Source: Nissolia schottii (taxonomy: Eukaryota > Streptophyta > Magnoliopsida > Fabales > Fabaceae). Taken from it: 64,000 nt of DNA. The translations under genes and the position numbers were made by a program. Positions 53,000-64,000 of this stretch are shown piece after piece. The stretch is taken from positions 281,606-345,605 of the forward strand of contig QANU01109201.1 of the NCBI GenBank assembly GCA_003254905.1, in the 5' to 3' direction. Position 1 is the first letter of the stretch. Each line of letters opens with the position of its first letter. The notes below the pieces were generated by a model. It had not been told where the DNA came from and did no database searches. It was given only the letters and a program-made list of their open reading frames with translations.

Positions 53000-54629
53000 T
53001 GGTGTGTGAAAATCACAACACACGTGACAAGTATACCACGTCGTCAAGTAATAAAGTATCAGTCTTTAAGACTAAAGTATCGTTTCCATGAGGATAGTTT
53101 TGATTAGAAGTGCAATCAAGAATTATGACTTAAGAGTTAAATCACAAACGAGGGATTTGTAGAATTGAATTTTTAGCAATGTAAATTAAATATGACAACA
53201 ATAAAAAAATGCAATTTAAATAAGTAGGATTTGATTTGAAGGTTAAGGCGATTGAGATTCCGTTTTCACCACTAATGTCCCCCCTAATTCAAGTTTCTTT
53301 GTTATTCAAATTGCTTCCGAATGACAACCTAAATTCCTATTCTAACGCAAGTCTCTCTCGAGATTGTGCGTATCTCGTATAAACGACCCGATTAATCAAT
53401 CTCTTAAAATTAATCTAGTTCGCCTAGGAATTAGAGTTTTGTGAATCTTTGGTAGTGTGTGAGGCTAAGGGTTGCACTGCCCTCTATTTTTATCTATAAG
53501 ATATAGCTAAATGATGATCAATCTCTCATACCACCTAGGTTTCTTTTCTCAAAGTTTCCCTAGGTTTACTAACAATTCATTAATGACCAGTTAATACAAA
53601 GTATTAAGCATAGAGAAGATCAATTCACAACATACACAATTGAATTGTTAGAATATCTATTGGAATAAAATAATATCAATATTATATCTTTGATTGATTT
53701 AGACTGATTTAGTTTAATATTTATATTAATTTTGTCTTTGTATTTCTGACTATGTTTCTAGCCTATAAATAGGCTTTATTTCATTGTGAGTGATACAACC
53801 TTTACTAGTATAAACATATTTTTTGTTTATCCTTCTCTATCTGTTGTTATTTTCTTCACAATATTTTCTTGATTCTATCATGAAATCTCACATGAATAAT
53901 GATGAAATCAAAACTAGAAGAAAAGCATTAAGGTTACATCATCCTCCCAATCAAAAAGGGAATTAGTTAATGATAGAAAAACTGAAATCAACAACCAATA
54001 ATGAAAAGATAGGAAAATACATTGAAGATAGGAAAGCTTGGGGCTGAATCACGAGCAAATCGATATTCTTCCTTAGCGTTCTTGACTCCTAGTGTGTTCT
54101 CTCTCTCTCTCTCTCCACCTTAATGACGGCAAAAACGATTAAAAAAACGTGAATGAATGCTAAATGAATTGGTATCCTTTTTTCTGGCACATTTTTAACG
54201 TAGGTTTTATATATTTTTGGCCCCTGCGATCATGTCTCGCGCGACATACACTGTGTCTCGCGCAAGACACCCTTACTGAGCCATATTTTTTACTCTCTGT
54301 TTGCAACGTCTTCCAGAATCTCAATTCTTGTTTTTTGAGTGCTATGTCTCGTGCGAGATGAAGTCACATTTTACGTGATATGTCTTCCAAAATTCTAATT
54401 TTTCCTTTTATGTTTATTATGTCTCATGCGAGACGCCTCTATGACTCATAATTAGCTCATTTTCTTGCATTTCGGGCCCTAGAACACTTAAACAAACATC
54501 AAACATGTCAGAGATAAAAAGATAATTAAGTCCTAATAAACATGCCTCAAATTCACCGGATCCTAAACTATTCTAACTAAAAAAATATATAAAAAGTAAA
54601 CAAAGATAACTCTTGTTGGAGAGTTATCA
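53000..54629 (-). mobile_element. Solo LTR (1.4 kb without its nested insert)
   Basis: On the minus strand it starts TGATAACTCTCCAACAAG at 54629 and ends ...CACACACCA at 53000. Flanks are CTAGG (52995-52999) and CCAGG (54630-54634), a 5-bp duplication with one C/T change. No primer-binding site, polypurine tract or coding region adjoins it, which supports a solo LTR. A smaller solo LTR sits inside it. The family resembles gypsy-type LTRs; that is inference. Confidence 0.7.
53646..53880 (+). mobile_element. Solo copia-type LTR nested in the larger solo LTR
   Basis: A 235-bp unit TGTTAGAATATC ... GATTCTATCA with a TATA box CCTATAAATAGG at 53763. Flanks are TGAAT (53641-53645) and TGAAA (53881-53885), a 5-bp duplication with one mismatch. 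The start resembles the copia LTR at 37894. Confidence 0.75.
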
Positions 54630-54647
54630 CCAGGTACTCCTTGTCAT

Positions 54648-55196
54648 GGTTGTTAAACTATCGAGTTAACACATAAACTCTTACGAGTTTATATTTTACT
54701 ACACAAAACGAGTAAACATTTATGTAAACTCTTTTTTTGTAAACTCGAACGAATTTAAGTAAATTATCGATTCTACTAGCAAATTTACGAGTTAAAATAT
54801 ACCTACAAGTTTACGTCAAAATGTACAAATTGTGTAACTTTGTTAGATACTTACCTAATTTTGTTTATGTTAGACAATATCTATTGATTTATTAAGTTAA
54901 TTTCATATATTTATTATAATTGAGTTATGTTTTATCGAACTATAAAATAATACACATACAAAATAAAGTATGATATAACAACGAAGTGTTATGCACTAAG
55001 GTGTATTTTATGATATTTCTTTCATTAATTTTAATTTAAAGTTAACATTATTCAATTTTAATTTTATTTAATCATGTTTAGCTTCTAATTATATTTGCTT
55101 ATAACATATTTTTTTACATATGTAAATTCTTACGAGTTTACGATTCGAGTTTGCTGAGGTTCTACGTGTTTACTTAAACTGTCGAGTTTGACAACC
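54648..55196. repeat. Dispersed AT-rich repeat with inverted ends
   Basis: Ends GGTTGTTAAACT and, from the right, GGTTGTCAAACT are inverted copies. The interior is full of 'ACGAGTTTA' words. The right half matches 31365-31690 in intron 6 of the PLP-enzyme gene. It is probably a non-autonomous DNA element of an unnamed family. Confidence 0.65.
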
Positions 55197-58100
55197 TTGC
55201 CCATTGTACCAAGAATAAAGAAATGTAGAAATTTTCTCTTGAATGCTTGTTTTTATATACCCCGTACTATAGGCCAAACGTTCATTTATTACTTCCCCCG
55301 TCTCAAATAATTGTCCATATTTTTCATCTTGGTATTTTTATATATAACTATCTATTTTCTAAATTTAGACAATATTAATATGTTTTCCTACCATACCTCC
55401 ATTAAATAAATTTAGTAAGAGAATAGTAGATGAAAGAAAAAATAGAAATGAAGATATTAAATAGGGATAACTTTACTGTTGAAAATTATCAGTGAACGCA
55501 GAGGAATTTATAAACAATTTTTTTTTATCATAAGAACATTTTTCTTGTATGATTGAAAACTCATGAAATCGCATCTCACAAGGTTGGTATCACATTGTTT
55601 TGTTCAGATAACGTAAACACCTATCAATTAAATCAAAGGGACGAGACATATACCTCTTGGAACATAGTCTCGTAGAACTTAATTTTCACCTCACGAACAA
55701 GAGCCACACAATTGCACTATCTCTAACTTATCCACACAAACACGGTGTCAAAAAATTCCTTTTTAATCCTGGTCTCATTCTTCATTCCCTTCGATGAACG
55801 AGCATTTCAGATGTGTATGAGAGTGGATAGTGGTGTTATTGACTTTTGCTCAAAGAAAATTATGAACACAAATTGCATTTTTAGTCTCTTTGGCCATGAG
55901 CCTCCTCTCTCTATTTATATAAAATAAAAAAAAATTCTTTTTTTTTGCTAAGATATTTATCTAAAAATAAATTTCAATTAAATTTAAAATTATTTAAAAA
56001 GAATTAATATAAAAGTAATTCTCATTTTAAATATGAATATGTAAATTTTGTTTAGTACAAAATTGACACCTAAAATATAAGTCATCGCATGTCTTATATT
56101 GACCCAACATTAGAAAATACTAAAATGTCTTTGACACACTTTTCTAAAAGATGGATTTTCCATATATTAGAAAAGATCTCTACCATAGAATTGACTTCAA
56201 GAAGTGCTATCAACCTTGTAACCGAATTGCAAGTCCAATCCTATAATTAATTCCTAATTAACACAATTAATTATAATTATTTCATTCTTGACCTATACGT
56301 GTTCTATTGTGTGTGACTAACTATGTTCATTACTAATTGACAATGAGATAATAATATCAACCTTTTCATATTACCAAAAATCATTTATGAACATAAAGTA
56401 AAATTCTCAAATACCTTTGGCTCTAATAAGTCATGGTAACACACAGTACAGTATGTCATAACCACTCAAGTAGTGACGAATGTATCGATGAACATTTTAA
56501 TGAATAATTGATCATATTTGTCATGCACTCAAATCCTTTTATTACAATATCCTGATCTAGTCTAGATCATGGACAATATCAAACCCTATAGTTCAGATCA
56601 TATGAACTCTTTGGGTTTCTATTCTTTGATCAATAAGACACAAACTAAAAACTCTTTTCTATATGAGTCCAAGTACCTTGGGCAATGATTTATGATCAAG
56701 TGCAACCTCATATATATCTATAGGATCTATCCTCGTTTGTTGGAGGTAATGAATTCCTTCTTGATTGGTCACCTATCTCATTACATAAATAACTATAGCC
56801 GCATGATGCTTAATACTAATGCATAGCACATGTATACAAGAAACAACAAACTATAGTTATGCATGTATAAGATAATTGTGTCATCTCAAGTCTAAGGATT
56901 ATATGCACTAATATGATCTAAATAATATTCCTTTGACATTAGTAAAATACCATGTGAACATTATCAATGTTTCATGTTCACCACACTCATCATATAAGCG
57001 TCCACTCATCTGTTTAACATTTAGTGTTGAATGACATAATATTCATCACTCCATCTTTATTAGTATCTATACTGCTCATGAAAACAGATAGAGGTAACGA
57101 TCTTTTGGAATAATAATGTCCAATTAGAATTCCTATGATCGTGAATTATTTTAAAGATCTTGTACTAGACTACTCCATCACTTATATTCTCAATTCTTTG
57201 ATAATGAAGTATTTAACAAGTATCTTATAGGTTTATTCTAATAAACATACACAAATTACAAATAAAAGAATAATAGATTGTCATTTATTTAGTAAGAATT
57301 ATTTATACATATATTAGCTCTAAGACATACAGATAACAATAAAGTACTATAACTTTTAATCATTTTCTTAATATTTATACATAATTTAAAGAGAACAATT
57401 AATCGAGAATAAAGCATTAAAATCAATGTGATCTACTTTACTAAAATATGTTGCTTGAGACGATAATTGCCATTCAAATCTGGAACCGAAATCCAAAGTG
57501 ATAAGTGTTGATTTAGGCCTCTTTACATTTCTATGGTTGTAGTATAAGTTGTATACTAAAATATGGCTTGAAACACAAAATTACAATTGTATGGATTTGA
57601 GTATGAATTTGCCACACTCAGGGGCGAATTCAGACATTTTTTTTTTAAAAAAAAGGAAAAAAAAGTCCGAGGGTCTGAATTCGCCACAACCTGTGGCGAA
57701 TTCAGACCCAGGCCCATACAAATATAAATTTTTTAGGGGCAATATAAATGTAATACAAATGTAAATTTTACATGGACCATATTATGAGAAATAAATCATT
57801 TGGGGGCAATATAAATGTAATAAATCCGTTGATTTATTGAGCTTTTATAAGATGTCAATCTTTGTATTGGGTAGTTTACTAGTAGTGTTTTTCATTTTTT
57901 TTTTGGGAGAAATTTTTTGTGTGGTTACAAGACTAACATGTCAATCTTAATAAAAGTGAATTTCACTTAATATAATTTAAAAATATTTGATAAAATATAT
58001 AATAAAGATAATAAAATTTACTTTTATTAGTTAGTCTAAAAATAACATGTTAGTGTTGTCCAAACAAAAATTTCTCTCTCGATTAACACACAAGATTTGG

Positions 58101-58690
58101 ATCCTAAATCGGGGGGAAAAGTTAGAAAGGTAACATTTCTGACATACTTGTGCTTGTGCCAACAGAATCATTACTTGTACATTTTTTTCCTTCTTCCTCA
58201 AAAGCCATGCATGTTACATGTACCTTTTGGATTTAGTTTACTGTCACTTGATCACTTTTGCCTTAGAAGGGATGAGAAGGTCATATGGTACCCACATGTA
58301 TATGGTAAACGCTTTCTCTTCTTGTTAATTAGTTTTTTCTTTTCTTTTTTTATTGTGTGAAAAATTCCTATTAATTAGTTTTCATTAGATATTACGAGAG
58401 TACGAAGGGAGTATGGGAGCATATCATATTTTAATTTGGTTGTATATCTGTTTTGTATCAATTAAGTATACAACTTATAATTAAGAGATGTTACTAGATA
58501 TAAATAACAACTATTATATGCCATCATGTGGGAATATCCTAAATTAGAATCAGAATATGAAATTGACCAAAATTAGGATAGCTATTTTTGGTTCATTGGA
58601 GAACTACGAACTTATATATATGTGGCTAACTAGTGAATAAATATATAAGACAAATTGACCAAACACATTTAGCATTAGACCCTTTTCTTC
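55197..58690. other. AT-rich stretch without recognised gene
   Basis: No coding region is supported. Bases 56080-57400 look like untranslated retroelement sequence but have no definable borders. A Stowaway-like half end (CTTCCCCCGTCTCAAATAAT) occurs at about 55293 without a partner. Confidence 0.5.
57671..57709. repeat. Perfect 17-bp hairpin
   Basis: GGGTCTGAATTCGCCAC, then AACCT, then its exact reverse complement GTGGCGAATTCAGACCC. A third, partial copy (GGGCGAATTCAGAC) is at 57622-57635. Confidence 0.95.
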
Positions 58691-58699
58691 TTTTATTTT

Positions 58700-59070
58700 G
58701 TTTTTAATTTTTTATGGAAAGACTAAATTCATTAAACTACAAAACCAATACTGAGTGAGGGAACCAAAAATTCAGGGGGCTCCCCCTCCCAAACTACCGT
58801 CCCAATAGAGTTTGCCGATATAGCTAACAAGTCTACAACTGAATTATAAGAACAATAAACAAAATTAAAATCAACAGAAATAGAAAAATAAAAAAATAAA
58901 AAAAAGATTCAAAAATAAGAATGTCTTGCACAATATTGCTCAACAGGGATAAGTCACCCCTCCATTATTGATCCTAACCATCACGTTGTTGGAACCACCC
59001 TCCACCACAATCTTCTAAAACCCAAAATCAATCCCCCACAAAGGCCTTAAGGACACCGTCCCTACTGAAT
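58700..59070 (-). mobile_element. LINE RNase H remnant (reverse orientation)
   Basis: On the minus strand, 'LWGIDFGF*KIVVEGGSNNV' (about 59040-58985) and, after an AT-rich interruption, 'NSVVDLLAISANSIGTVVWE' with 'GEPPEFLVP' (about 58850-58760). These form the end of a plant LINE-type RNase H domain. The T-rich run at about 58682-58718 corresponds to the element's A tail. Confidence 0.65.
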
Positions 59071-59077
59071 CTTTAAC

Positions 59078-60680
59078 GTGACTAAAATTATGATACATGC
59101 AACTCATTAAATAAGTACTAGCATAAATATAATACTGAAGTCTGTAAATGATTTACAACTGAGTTCTAATTAAACAATTGAGATAAAGTAATAGCATTAA
59201 TAAAGTGTGTCGCAATCTTGCCTAAGCTATATGGAGCATAACTAAATAACTAAATAAAGACTGACAAACCCCACTGCAAAGCGGAGCTCACCCACTAACG
59301 CTGAAATCCAACTGCTACTAGATGAGAGGCTAGTTATCTAGATCCTCAATTGTATCTGAAACCAATATGACAGAGGGTGAGTTGTCAACTCAGTGAATGG
59401 GTACCACAGTACCACTCATGTAACATATACTGAACATAATAAACATGAATATAATTAACTAAAAATAAATAGATAACTAAATAATCAACAAGCAACTGAA
59501 TATTGGGTACACAATACTATTTTCGGAGTAATACCGAGAATGCTGAGTTATACTAAGAAAAATTGCTGAGTAAGTGTATCCACCTCCAACTGAAGTCTAA
59601 GAGAGACAACTCTCAACCTTGGTCAAGGAGGAACCAATCCAACCTTGTTTCGCCAAGATAAATCCTTGCGGTAGTAGATAAGGGCATGATGAACTCATAG
59701 GGTATACTAAGAATTTGTGGATACATTGAACCCATATTTGGGACTCACCGAGTACGCTGAACTCGTGCTAAGAAACTAAATTATAACAATCAACAATAAT
59801 ACTGTTTACATTAGTTTTTTATCCTAGGGTTCACATGGATTATTGATTATGATATCAATTAATATTGGTGATCTAACTATGGCTTATTACTATTTACTAG
59901 TTATTAAACTTAACACATCCTAAGTTACTACTTATTAAGAATATCCAACATAATCCTAGCATATGATATCTAAGCATGTAAATTTCTACTTATGCCTAGA
60001 CATGATACAATTACTAAGAAACACTGAGCATATAAAAGAATGATTAAAAAATTAATTAAACACAACTGACTCGATTGATAGACCACAAAATGGCACATGA
60101 TCAACACATCGGGACCTCCACTCACTGGAATGGTCAGATGTTGAGGAGCACTAGCACTAAAATCTCTAAGCGGTGTAATGTTGGTACCTGGATTGGCCAA
60201 CAAACCCCACACTATGAGAAAACTCATAAACTAAAAGAAAACTACTACTACTGGATGTTGTTTTAACGAACTTGCATCACCACAGCAGTTGTGGACTACC
60301 ATAGTGTCACCATTACCCATAGCAGTGGTGTCGGGGCCTACTGCCCTAAGCCACCCTAAAAGACTAGAAACCTACCCTAGTGAAGACGTTGCGTCATCAC
60401 AAAGAAATCTCATGCAAAAGTCCCAACACTGAGTCGAACCTTGAGAGCTCTGAAGGAAATTAGCAACTGAAGCTCTTCAAGAGAGTCTCTATTTATAAGA
60501 GGAGGATACCCCCTCCTCAATCAACCAAAATTGGTTTATGGCTGAAGAAAATGCCACGCCGTTGTAGCATTCTCAACACGCTACAACGTCCAATATGCCA
60601 AACCGCTAGAGCGTCCCCAACACACTACAACATGTTTCCTACCTCGAACTGTTGTCCTTATCTAAATATGGGTCACCACA
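59078..60680 (-). repeat. 3' LTR of a gypsy element (reverse orientation)
   Basis: On the minus strand the LTR starts TGTGGTGACCCATATTTAG at 60680, directly after a polypurine tract TTAAGGGGGAAGAG, and contains a TATA-like 'CTTATAAATAGAG' at about 60500. The far end near 59078 is estimated from loss of LTR character. Confidence 0.6.
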
Positions 60681-61625
60681 CTCTTCCCCCTTAAGGAAGT
60701 TTGGTCCCCAAAATTGCATTGGATTGACCAAAACCACTAATGTATCTGAGGAATAAAAAAGGTATGGGTACGTTGTCTTCATTGTATCCTTTGTTTCCCA
60801 AGTCGCCTTCTTTCTCGAGTGATTTCTCTAAATGACCTTTACTGAGGCTAGCTCCTTTGAGTGAAGCTTCTTGACCTGCATGTCTATTATGCAATTTATT
60901 CCTCCTTGTAGGACATGTATGGATCCACCTTAACATCTTGTCGTGAAAGAATGTGCTTGTTGTCGCGAATATATCGCCTGAGCATCAAAATATGGAATTC
61001 GAGATGAACCATCGCCAAATTGGGAGGTAGTGACAACTCGTAAGCCATTGCAATAACCTTTTCATGATCTCAAATAAATCAATGTAAAGAGGGCTAAGCT
61101 TCCTTTGCTTACCAAAATATACCACCCCTTCATTAGGGATACCTTCAGGAAGACCTTTTCTCCTACATCAAATACTAGGTTGCGCCGATGTTGATCGACC
61201 TATAACTTCTGTTGTGATTGTGCTGCTAACAACCTTTCTTTGATCAACTTTATCTTTTCCGTGGTATCTTGGATTATGTTAGGGGAAATCAACTTCGCCT
61301 CATATGCCTCAAACCAACTAATAGGGGATTTGCAAAATCTCCTATACAGAGCCTCAAACAATGCCATCTGAATACTTTCTTGGTAACTGTTATTATATGC
61401 AAAATTTACCAATGGTAAATTGTTCTCCCAACTTCCTTCAAATTCTAGGACACATTCCCTAAGCATGTCCTCCAAAATCTGAATAATCATATCAAATTGA
61501 TCGTCTGTCTGTGGATGAAAAGTGATACTCATCTCTAGATCTATACCTATAGTTATCTGAAAAGCCTTCCAGAATCGTGTAGTAAAGTGTGCACCTCCGT
61601 TTGATATGATTGAAAGGGGAACCCA
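60681..61625 (-). pseudogene. Ty3/gypsy integrase and C-terminal pol remnant
   Basis: On the minus strand, 'GGAHFTTRFWKAF' and 'SITFHPQTDDQFDMIIQILE' (integrase core) continue to 'LPLVNFAYNNSYQESIQMAL', 'KSPISWFEAYEAKLI' and, further on, 'LRRYIRDNKHIL' (chromodomain-proximal segment). One stretch of 110 codons remains open at 61200-61532, but stops and frameshifts elsewhere show it is dead. It joins the LTR at 60680 in the correct order. It belongs to the same lineage as the plus-strand remnant at 2988-4160. Gag, protease and RT are absent. Confidence 0.85.
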
Positions 61626-61630
61626 ATATG

Positions 61631-61840
61631 TGGAACTAGGTTCCCTTATTTGCTCTAATTGTTTAATACAATATGTTTTGATGATGACAAATACAGTATG
61701 TTCTAATTGTCTATGCTTATTATCTATGCTTATGTTTGTAGAACTTGGTTTCCCTAGATGTTCTATTTAATATAACATATCTTGATGATGACAAATAGAA
61801 CATAACAAACACATAATGACAATTAGAATGCACAAGGATG
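61631..61840. repeat. Diverged tandem duplication, about 106-bp period
   Basis: GTGGAACTAGGTTCCCT (61631) and GTAGAACTTGGTTTCCCT (61737) each lead to '...TTGATGATGACAAATA' (61675 and 61783). It looks like duplicated LTR sequence of SIRE type. Bases 61840-62593 hold no gene. Confidence 0.7.
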
Positions 61841-62395
61841 TTATATGCTAAATAGATTAGATTTGATCTTGTATGATTACACTTGATGGTATCATATAAC
61901 TTACACATCATACAATGATAAATAAGAAACATCCTTTTGAGAACATATCCAATAACTTTTTACATGTGCCTTGATGGATTAACTATTGAATATATTTGTG
62001 TCTAAATGTATATATTCATGAATATCAAGTGCTATAGTGTTAGAATGCATGCATATTATATAAACAATATCGTCAGATAAATATATTGATTTGATATGTG
62101 CGTAATTGTATATGCATGATGCATTGATTGATCTATACATGCATATTAAGATATTGTAATACATTGGACTAACTATATTTTCAAGTGAATAATCTTATGT
62201 ATAGGTAAGCCCAAGGCATCAAGAATAAGATGGAATACGAAGGAAAATATTCACATGATGCTCAAAGTAAAAAAGGCGGAGCATAAAATGTTTATCCCAT
62301 GAAGAACATGGTAACACCAAAGAAAGGACACATGAAGAATACCAAGTCCAAGCAATTTGTCAAAAGGATAAGGTATTCTTGTCAAAGGAAAATTG

Positions 62396-62408
62396 ATATA
62401 TATATATN

Positions 62409-62442
<34 letters not shown>
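62396..62442. repeat. (TA)n microsatellite with an undetermined base
   Basis: About 23 TA units, containing one 'n' at about 62407, most likely a sequencing ambiguity. Confidence 0.9.
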
Positions 62443-62446
<4 letters not shown>

Positions 62447-62593
62447 CTTGGAATGATGCTCTTAAATGATTTTTTTATTCTAGGAACTAAAAATGGTTAA
62501 GAATAATAATAGAAATCAAAAGAATGGGAAAAATGATGAATTTGGCTCAAGCAAACTTGAGTTATTCAAATGACCAGGGTGTGTCATTCGAAT

Positions 62594-63046
62594 TGTTGGA
62601 ATTTACCATTACATCATGTCAGATTACTAAGGATAAAGGGATTGCATAAATACCTGAATCCATGGTTTAGCGATAGGAATCTCTTGGCGCAACTGATCAC
62701 GAACGAGAACAGTGGTTTCGTGGTCTTCCTCAACCAAACCTCCTTAGTTCCTCAATGGGACTTTCTGTTTCTCTTCTAGATGGGGAGAAGTGAAACATTT
62801 TCCGATTTGGTGTATTGGGGACCATAACCATTCCTCATGTATTTAAGCTCACTAGGGTTCCCATTATCTCCTAATGGGCCAATACTGGTGGTATCTACCC
62901 ATTTGGGCCTACATTCACTTTTCCTTAAGTCTAAAAGGCTTTTAACCAAATAATTAGATCACCGAATTAAGCCATATATGATAAATAGCTAATATAATTG
63001 TTAACGAATATGAGCCCACAAATATTGGAAGTATAAATTTCCAACA
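62594..63046 (-). repeat. 3' LTR of a Ty1/copia element
   Basis: On the minus strand the polypurine tract AAGTGGGAGAT is followed by TGTTGGAAATTTATAC at 63046. The outer end is taken as ...AATTCCAACA at 62594, which gives matching TGTTGGAA/TTCCAACA ends and a 453-bp LTR. Confidence 0.7.
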
Positions 63047-63479
63047 ATCTCCCACTTGGGCTACATATCGTTCTTCAAACAATTATATCACAAGTTCTTT
63101 AGGCGCACATCCGAATGCTATTTATCTTTTAGACTTTCTTTAACAATCTGGTCCATCTCATGCATCAACATGGAATTACTGTAGCTTTCCTCACAAAACA
63201 AAAAACGTGAATAAACCACAATGATCACCACATTAATAAACTTAATGACATAGATCAAATGTGGATGAGTAGCATGGAAATTACATGCAATGTGATCTCA
63301 ATCATGTACATTTCCAACTGGTTATTCTTTAATCTTTAGTGAGATCAATCCAAAGTCCTTAAATGCAATAGAACCATTGCATATACAAAACATAAGCGAG
63401 TTCAGAATTGAATCATAAACCATCAATTTTATATGCATAAATCAAATAGATAATGTCCAATAGAACAAAAGGACTCCCA

Positions 63480-64000
63480 CTAAACTAAGGTATCCTCACA
63501 AATAACACCCACATGAGCAGTATGCTCATGAAAAACCTTAGGTGTCAAACCCTTCGTTAATGGATCAGCTAGCATAAAATTAGTCCCTATATGTTCTATG
63601 GAAATCCGTCTATTCTGAACTCTTTCTTTAACAACTAGGAACTTGATGTCGATAAACTTCGACTTCGTTGCACTCCTGTTGTTGGAATAAAGGACTGCCG
63701 AGTTATTGTCACAATAAATCCATAGTGGTTGGTCAATGCTATCAGCCACACGCAAACTAGTGACAAAATTTCGTAGCCATATTCCATGGTTGGATGCCTC
63801 ATAGCAAGCTATGAACTTCGCCGCCATAGTTAAAGAAGCTATAAGTGTCTGTTTAGCAGACTTCCACGAGATAGCTCCTCTTACCAACATATAAATGTAT
63901 CCTGATGTGGAGCGCCTACTATCTTGGCATCTCGCAAAATCGGAGTCGGAGTACCCGATGATCTCTAAACTGTTCGATCTCCGATAAGTGAACATGTAAT
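63480..64000 (-). CDS. Ty1/copia pol, RNase H end (continues beyond window)
   Basis: The minus-strand frame is open to the right edge and carries the copia RNase H: 'IIGYSDSDFARCQDSRRSTS', 'GYIYMLVRGAISWKSAKQT', 'IYCDNNSAVLYSNN' and 'MLADPLTKGLTPKVFHEH'. The usual '...STTEAE.' is here 'SLTMAAKFIACYEA'. About 430 bp of non-coding sequence separates the stop from the LTR at 63046. Whether the whole element is intact cannot be told because the rest is outside the window. Confidence 0.88.
   Translation of the reverse strand, partial: YMFTYRRSNSLEIIGYSDSDFARCQDSRRSTSGYIYMLVRGAISWKSAKQTLIASLTMAAKFIACYEASNHGIWLRNFVTSLRVADSIDQPLWIYCDNNSAVLYSNNRSATKSKFIDIKFLVVKERVQNRRISIEHIGTNFMLADPLTKGLTPKVFHEHTAHVGVICEDTLV

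Noticed and set aside
55290-55500. Second Stowaway MITE
   Set aside because: Only the left end resembles the family; the right end could not be found.
56080-57400. Copia-like untranslated region
   Set aside because: The texture is familiar but no polypurine tract, LTR border or coding region could be fixed, so it was not called.
58380-58412. Stowaway-like end (ACGAAGGGAGTA)
   Set aside because: No matching inverted end or TA duplication within a plausible distance.

Overview
The window is nuclear DNA from a dicot plant, most likely a papilionoid legume. The reasons are AT-rich introns with GT-AG borders, plastid-targeted and plant-specific genes, an AU-like SINE, plant LTR and LINE retrotransposons, and a plastid 16S rRNA fragment integrated in the nucleus. 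Species assignment is inference. Few genes sit in a repeat-dense background, so most of the sequence is layered transposon debris.

Layout. 1-5216: long divergent LTRs and a broken Ty3/gypsy integrase. 5475-6645 (-): two-exon defensin-like gene. 7079-10040: a minisatellite, a FAR1-related pseudogene and the LTR that truncates it. 10532-15299 (-): complete 12-exon CYP37-type thylakoid cyclophilin gene, with a tRNA-Gln(CUG) gene just upstream of it. 16920-17683: LINE remnant. 18114-18320 (+): 68-codon cysteine-rich gene. 18900-21400: an LTR that received a plastid 16S fragment (flanked by a 37-bp direct repeat), which was then split by a 1,720-bp solo LTR. 22895-23365: receptor-kinase pseudogene. 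24004-25175 (-): Root_cap-family secreted protein. 25661-27620: LTR plus decayed gag. 27986-28143: SINE.

28395-39884 (+) is a 12-exon PLP enzyme gene (Met_gamma_lyase / 'aluminium resistance' family). Its 7.8-kb intron 6 holds a nested stack: an antisense exon-like fragment, a Stowaway MITE, and a copia remnant whose LTR is split by a young, nearly intact Ty3/gypsy chromovirus (32156-37658). 41707-44110 (-) is a small conserved plant gene with an AU-like SINE in its 5' UTR intron. From 44150 to the end there is no intact cellular gene: MITEs, a Helitron helicase scrap, a CACTA end, a solo LTR nested in a solo LTR, a second LINE scrap, a gypsy LTR/integrase remnant, and a Ty1/copia element that runs off the right edge.

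The genes do not form a pathway. CYP37, and perhaps the PLP enzyme, are plastid-linked; the Root_cap protein and the defensin-like peptide are secreted. The main interest lies in datable nested insertions: 5-bp duplications are readable for the gypsy element and for three solo LTRs, the plastid insert has its own long duplication, and the two gypsy LTRs differ by only one substitution and one indel. No complete novel multi-gene system was found.
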